Of a stretch of DNA of 64,000 bases, positions 60,263 through 64,000 are shown in pieces; the stretch's first letter is position 1; each line of letters opens with the position of its first letter. The translations under genes and the position numbers were made by a program. This DNA is from Nautilus pompilius (taxonomy: Eukaryota; Mollusca; Cephalopoda; Nautilida; Nautilidae): assembly GCA_018389105.1 (NCBI GenBank), contig JACATO010002186.1, forward strand, positions 2,432,501 through 2,496,500, in the 5' to 3' direction. The notes below the pieces were generated by a model. That model saw only the letters and a list, made by a program, of their open reading frames with translations, did not search any database and had not been told where the DNA came from.

Positions 60263-62584
60263 CTCAAGAATTATACAATTTTTTTGTGTGTGTAAACCAG
60301 GAATTGGGAAGTTCCATGTTTGGGAATGCTGTTATGTAATTGGTGAAATAAATTTTAATATCAAATTATTATTGAATCAGATTACTTGGTTACAGCTAGT
60401 TACTGGACTTTTTTTTTTTTAAAGTAACAGTTGATATTTCACATATTACAGTATCAATGAGCATCACTGATACTTAAGATTATCTTTAAAGATAAAAAGA
60501 AAGTTTATAAAACCATACTTCTAGAGTAGAAAAACTTCTTTATTCAATGAGGATATAACCTACACTGATGCAGATTTTTTAGACTAAAAAAATAAACACT
60601 CTAAAGTGGCTTAAAAAAGAAAATTAAATGGTAAATTTATTTTTCCATAAATAAAGTTGTTCTATTCTTTTTTTTTTAAAAAAAGGGTTTATAAACAGAG
60701 AAAAAACACGTTTCCCTGCAGCTGTTTTAACGCTATTTTCCTTCACAATATACAAAACGAAAGAGGACTATTATCAGGCTGTGTTATCACAATTTTAAAA
60801 ATTTCCCTCTTTTCTCTATAACTAACTCAGGGGGGAGGGACATTGTATAGAAATTGAACTACATACAAAATAGTGTTGACACTGCTTCAACTAATATCCA
60901 TTAATGAAAATCTTCAGTAATATTTTATACTGTAATAGTTTAAACAATAAAATGTGAAAATAAAGTTAAATATTCATTACTAATTTTTTGTCACACCATC
61001 ACCAGAGAAAAGAATAGTAACATTTTAAAATATCACCCTGGATCTAGTTTAAGAGAAATCAATTAGTTAATATCAAATCCACAACAATAATTTGATCAGT
61101 CCAAAGAACCATTATATAGCAGTAAGCACAATTGCTACAAAAATTAAATTTTCCATTTCTCTATAAAAATATAGACTTTTAATAAGAGTTCATCAACACA
61201 TTTCATCATCTTGGGTGAAAACTAAATAACTTAAAAGCAAGTGAAGAAATTTTTTAAAGTTATTTCAAAATTCTTGAAATCTTTTTACTCCATAATTAGT
61301 CTCCATGGTAATAACTAGCATTAGATTAATACAAAGCAAGGGAAATAATATGAAAACGTTAAACTAACAAAATTACCTCCCTTACATCAAATGTATGCGG
61401 AAACAATACACAAAACGTCATTTATTTCAATATTAAATAACTGAGTCTTTTTTTTGTTACTGAAAAATTCATCAAAACACATAACAGATTAACAAGATCA
61501 CCATTAATATGACATCAAATGATGACAAATTCATCATAACATCAAAACTAAAAGCAGTAAAAGGAAATAAATAAATTTACAGATAAGAAAAGTCTTTTAA
61601 TTGAAAGCAGCATCATCTAATAGCATTATCAATATGTTTGTTCTCCATATATATATATCTCTCATTTGTTTTTGTTTATTAACCTATCTCCAACATTCTA
61701 AAAAGGAACATTATTGGTTCAAACTGGACGATCAGCTGCATCCTGGTATATTTTTAATATAAATGATACCAGATTCACCTTTATTACAGATTTGATTTTT
61801 TTTAAATTGGCATATTAAGATAGAGAATAATGATGATTACTATGGTAAATGAACAGGAAATGTTTTTTTATTTTTTTTTCTTTTCTAATTTTCTAAATAC
61901 TGCTACCATTTGTCCCTTTATTATTTATCTTTTTCAAATATTTTCATACATCCTGGCCTTCAATATTTATTCTGCCCATACTTTGGTTGTATATAAAAAG
62001 GTAAGAAGCCATAATTACTTATACTAGGTCATTTGGGTTAAGAAATACTTACCAATGTTGTTTTAACACTTACTGACACCATCACTGCTAACAGAAAATA
62101 ATATAACATTGCTTTGAAAAAGTAAAAACTTGTAACAGAAAGGTGAGTTACTTTTGAATTTTTTTTAAAAAAAAAACTGTTTAAAAGTTCAGTTCTGTAG
62201 ATAGGGTTATTTGTAAAAATCAAAGATAAGTGGAGATCTAATAAATATGGTACAAACTATTGCTAAAATGCAAACTTAAATCAGAATGAACGTTTACCGA
62301 AGGCTGCTACATTATATAAGTTATGGCAGGCACAATCTTAGGTTTACCTCCCCTATATTATAACAATTTATATTTTCTTCAATTACACTTCATAATTTTA
62401 TTTAGTGAAAAATATAAATTACTTTTTTTTAAAAGTCTTTTTGTTGTGGCGCCCAAATGATGTCATTACTCCTGACTAAAATAGTGGTGGGAAGTTAGGT
62501 CCTTCAAAGACGGCAAATTTTGTTTATTTACTGTTTCCTTTTTAAAGTGTTGCCAACACAGTAAACAAACTTATCAAAAGAGCA
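60263..62584. other. A/T-rich background, no gene seen
   Basis: No gene recognised. A short AT microsatellite lies at 61648-61660, and a small GC-richer patch at 62440-62540 has no identity. Confidence 0.5.
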
Positions 62585-62593
62585 TACTAGAAT

Positions 62594-62749
62594 TTTTTTT
62601 ATTTTTTTATCAATTGTGGGTGAAAGCCCACATGGCCAGCTGGTGAAGAGGAGCAAGGAACCATGCCAAGGAGGTACAGAAAACTAAGGCAGTCCTGACC
62701 AAGATTCAACAAGCAATCAACCTTAACAGTCCAATAGTCTAACCTCCTT
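62594..62749 (-). mobile_element. tRNA-derived SINE, copy 2
   Basis: Read on the minus strand, the head has 'GGAGGTTAGACTATTGGACT', an A-box-like tRNA segment. 'TTGTTGAATCTTGGTCAGG' follows at B-box distance (family GGTTCGAATCC). The body carries 'GCATGGTTCCTTGCTCCTC' then 'TTCACCAGCTGG' and finally an A-rich tail (T-rich on plus, 62593-62611). The flanks TACTAGAAT (62585-62593) and TACTGGAAT (62750-62758) match at 8 of 9 bases, a likely target duplication from retroposition. Internal order and text agree with the plus-strand copy at 9.5 kb. It is too diverged and too long to be a working tRNA. Confidence 0.7.
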
Positions 62750-62758
62750 TACTGGAAT

Positions 62759-64000
62759 AAAATGCACGCATGCGTCTTTCTTCTCAGTAAATGTGTAAAT
62801 GTTTGAATACCAAAGTTTATTTTATTATCCCAGGCTCCAAATTTTTATTTCCCATTAAATCTGACCAAAAATCAAGTTGCATACATACAGTAATGTTTTA
62901 ACTTTAAAACTAATAATAAATGATAAACAATATTAAACCTGAGATAATAAAAAATCTCTTAAAGGAAAAAGTGCATTATATTTCTGTATGCAAAGGCAAC
63001 ATGTTACACAATGAATTAACTTTTCAGAGTGACTTTTCCATACATGGAATACCATTTGTTGCATAAACCTAGTAAATTAACTGTATTCAAAAGGTTTTAG
63101 AAATATTCTGTTGATTTTTTTTATTTTAAAGTTGTTTACAAAATAAGAATTTTAAATTTTCATTTTAAAAATTGGAAATTTTCTGTCTTCTGAGCTGATT
63201 ACCTGCAGAGAATTTTCTTTAAGTTTTATTTCATAATTACAAGAGCAGTCAGTCATACCAAGTAAGCAAATTTGGATAATATTCATATGACAACATTTGA
63301 CTGCATAAATGCATCAGAACAATGATAGATAACCCTGAAACATTATTAACACTTTTTCCATTATCTCTCTCTCTCTCAAAATAATCTAGAGAAGGATATT
63401 TTAATGAATTTATTACAAGCAATCAGAAATGTAAACTACCATTAGCTGTTGCTGACTTAGAAAATCTAACATAGAAAACACATACTGATAGCCTATGCTT
63501 GCAGATTGACATCACAATGCATTAATCTTAAAAAATAAATAAATAAAAATCGGTACATAAAAACATGAATTCTGAAACACGTCTGTTTACGAGTATAAAA
63601 CTGAGGGTAAAATGTAGCTAGTGTCAGTTGTGTAGTAAAATCCATGAAGGTAGTCAAAAATATGACCAGCCACTTGCATTAGGTCACAGGCCAAAAAAAG
63701 GTATCATCATAGTCAGTTATATACACGTTACCCCTAGACCAGTGAACTCAACAACAGGCCTGGCATAGATTGTCTCCATTGTACAGATGCTTGTAGCGTA
63801 TGATGATAAAAGGAATGATTCTGAGGTTGTAGTAGACACTACTGCCTTGGTCTTGCTCTGTACAAATGTCATTAGAAATTAACCTGGGTGTTAGACAAAG
63901 ATCCATTGTCATTAAATAGTTGTTTTTAAAGAAAGTTTGGTCTGACAGTAGCCTACATGTATGCCAACATTAGTTTACACTGTTGACATTGTTTTTCAAC
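62759..64000. other. Mostly A/T-rich, with a GC-richer final segment
   Basis: About 63590-63950 is more complex than the background. A plus frame there reads 'VAYDDKRNDSEVVVDTTALV' over a short stretch, but stops occur in every frame and no family is recognised. It could be a decayed element or an exon edge at the window boundary. Confidence 0.4.

Overview
The window looks like nuclear DNA from an invertebrate animal. It is strongly A/T-rich (roughly 70% A+T by eye) and full of homopolymers and short microsatellites. It has no bacterial-style gene packing and no long intact reading frame; the longest are about 100-155 codons. Every stretch whose product I can recognise is a decayed transposable element. 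The mix is LINE reverse transcriptases, hAT, Tc1/mariner-like, FLYWCH-MULE, piggyBac-like MITEs and tRNA-headed SINEs. That suits a mollusc (for example a cephalopod) or an arachnid, but the sequence alone does not fix the lineage. I found no confidently identifiable host exon, rRNA, functional tRNA or CRISPR array.

Layout. 1.1-1.9 kb: LINE reverse-transcriptase relic (+). 9.5 kb: tRNA-derived SINE (+). 14.1-14.35 kb: GC-elevated block that could be a minus-strand promoter and first exon, with CCAAT, TATA-like and GTGAGT signals. 16.2-16.7 kb: GC-elevated block with a perfect DR1 nuclear-receptor site. 16.75-19.3 kb: hAT relic of the TTF-finger/DUF4371 type (+). 20.4-21.3 kb: Tc1-like relic (+). 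29.2-30.1 kb: two tandem-repeat arrays. 31.7-34.2 kb: a LINE (-) split by a complete 1.6-kb Tc1-like element with its TA duplication. 40.2 and 41.7 kb: two copies of one TTAA-flanked MITE. 42.2-43.2 kb: FLYWCH-MULE relic (-). 43.96-44.7 kb: mariner-type helix-turn-helix fragment (-). 46.4-48.2 kb: BED-finger hAT relic of the SCAND3/ZBED5 type (-). 51.4-54.15 kb: an element with about 75-bp inverted ends, a transposase-like gene of a poorly named family, and a hAT MITE nested inside it. 57.1-57.27 kb: GC-elevated block encoding a textbook signal peptide (-). 60.2 kb: cluster of homeodomain-type sites. 62.6 kb: second SINE copy (-) with a 9-bp target duplication.

How the parts relate. This is a graveyard of selfish DNA in non-genic (intergenic or intronic) sequence. 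Nesting gives relative ages: Tc1 inserted after the LINE, and the hAT MITE after the 51.4-kb element. The items most likely to matter to the host are the three GC-elevated blocks (14.1, 16.3 and 57.1 kb) and the 60.2-kb site cluster. If the 14.1- and 57.1-kb blocks are exons, both lie on the minus strand with very long introns. The most unusual mobile element is the one at 51.4-54.15 kb.
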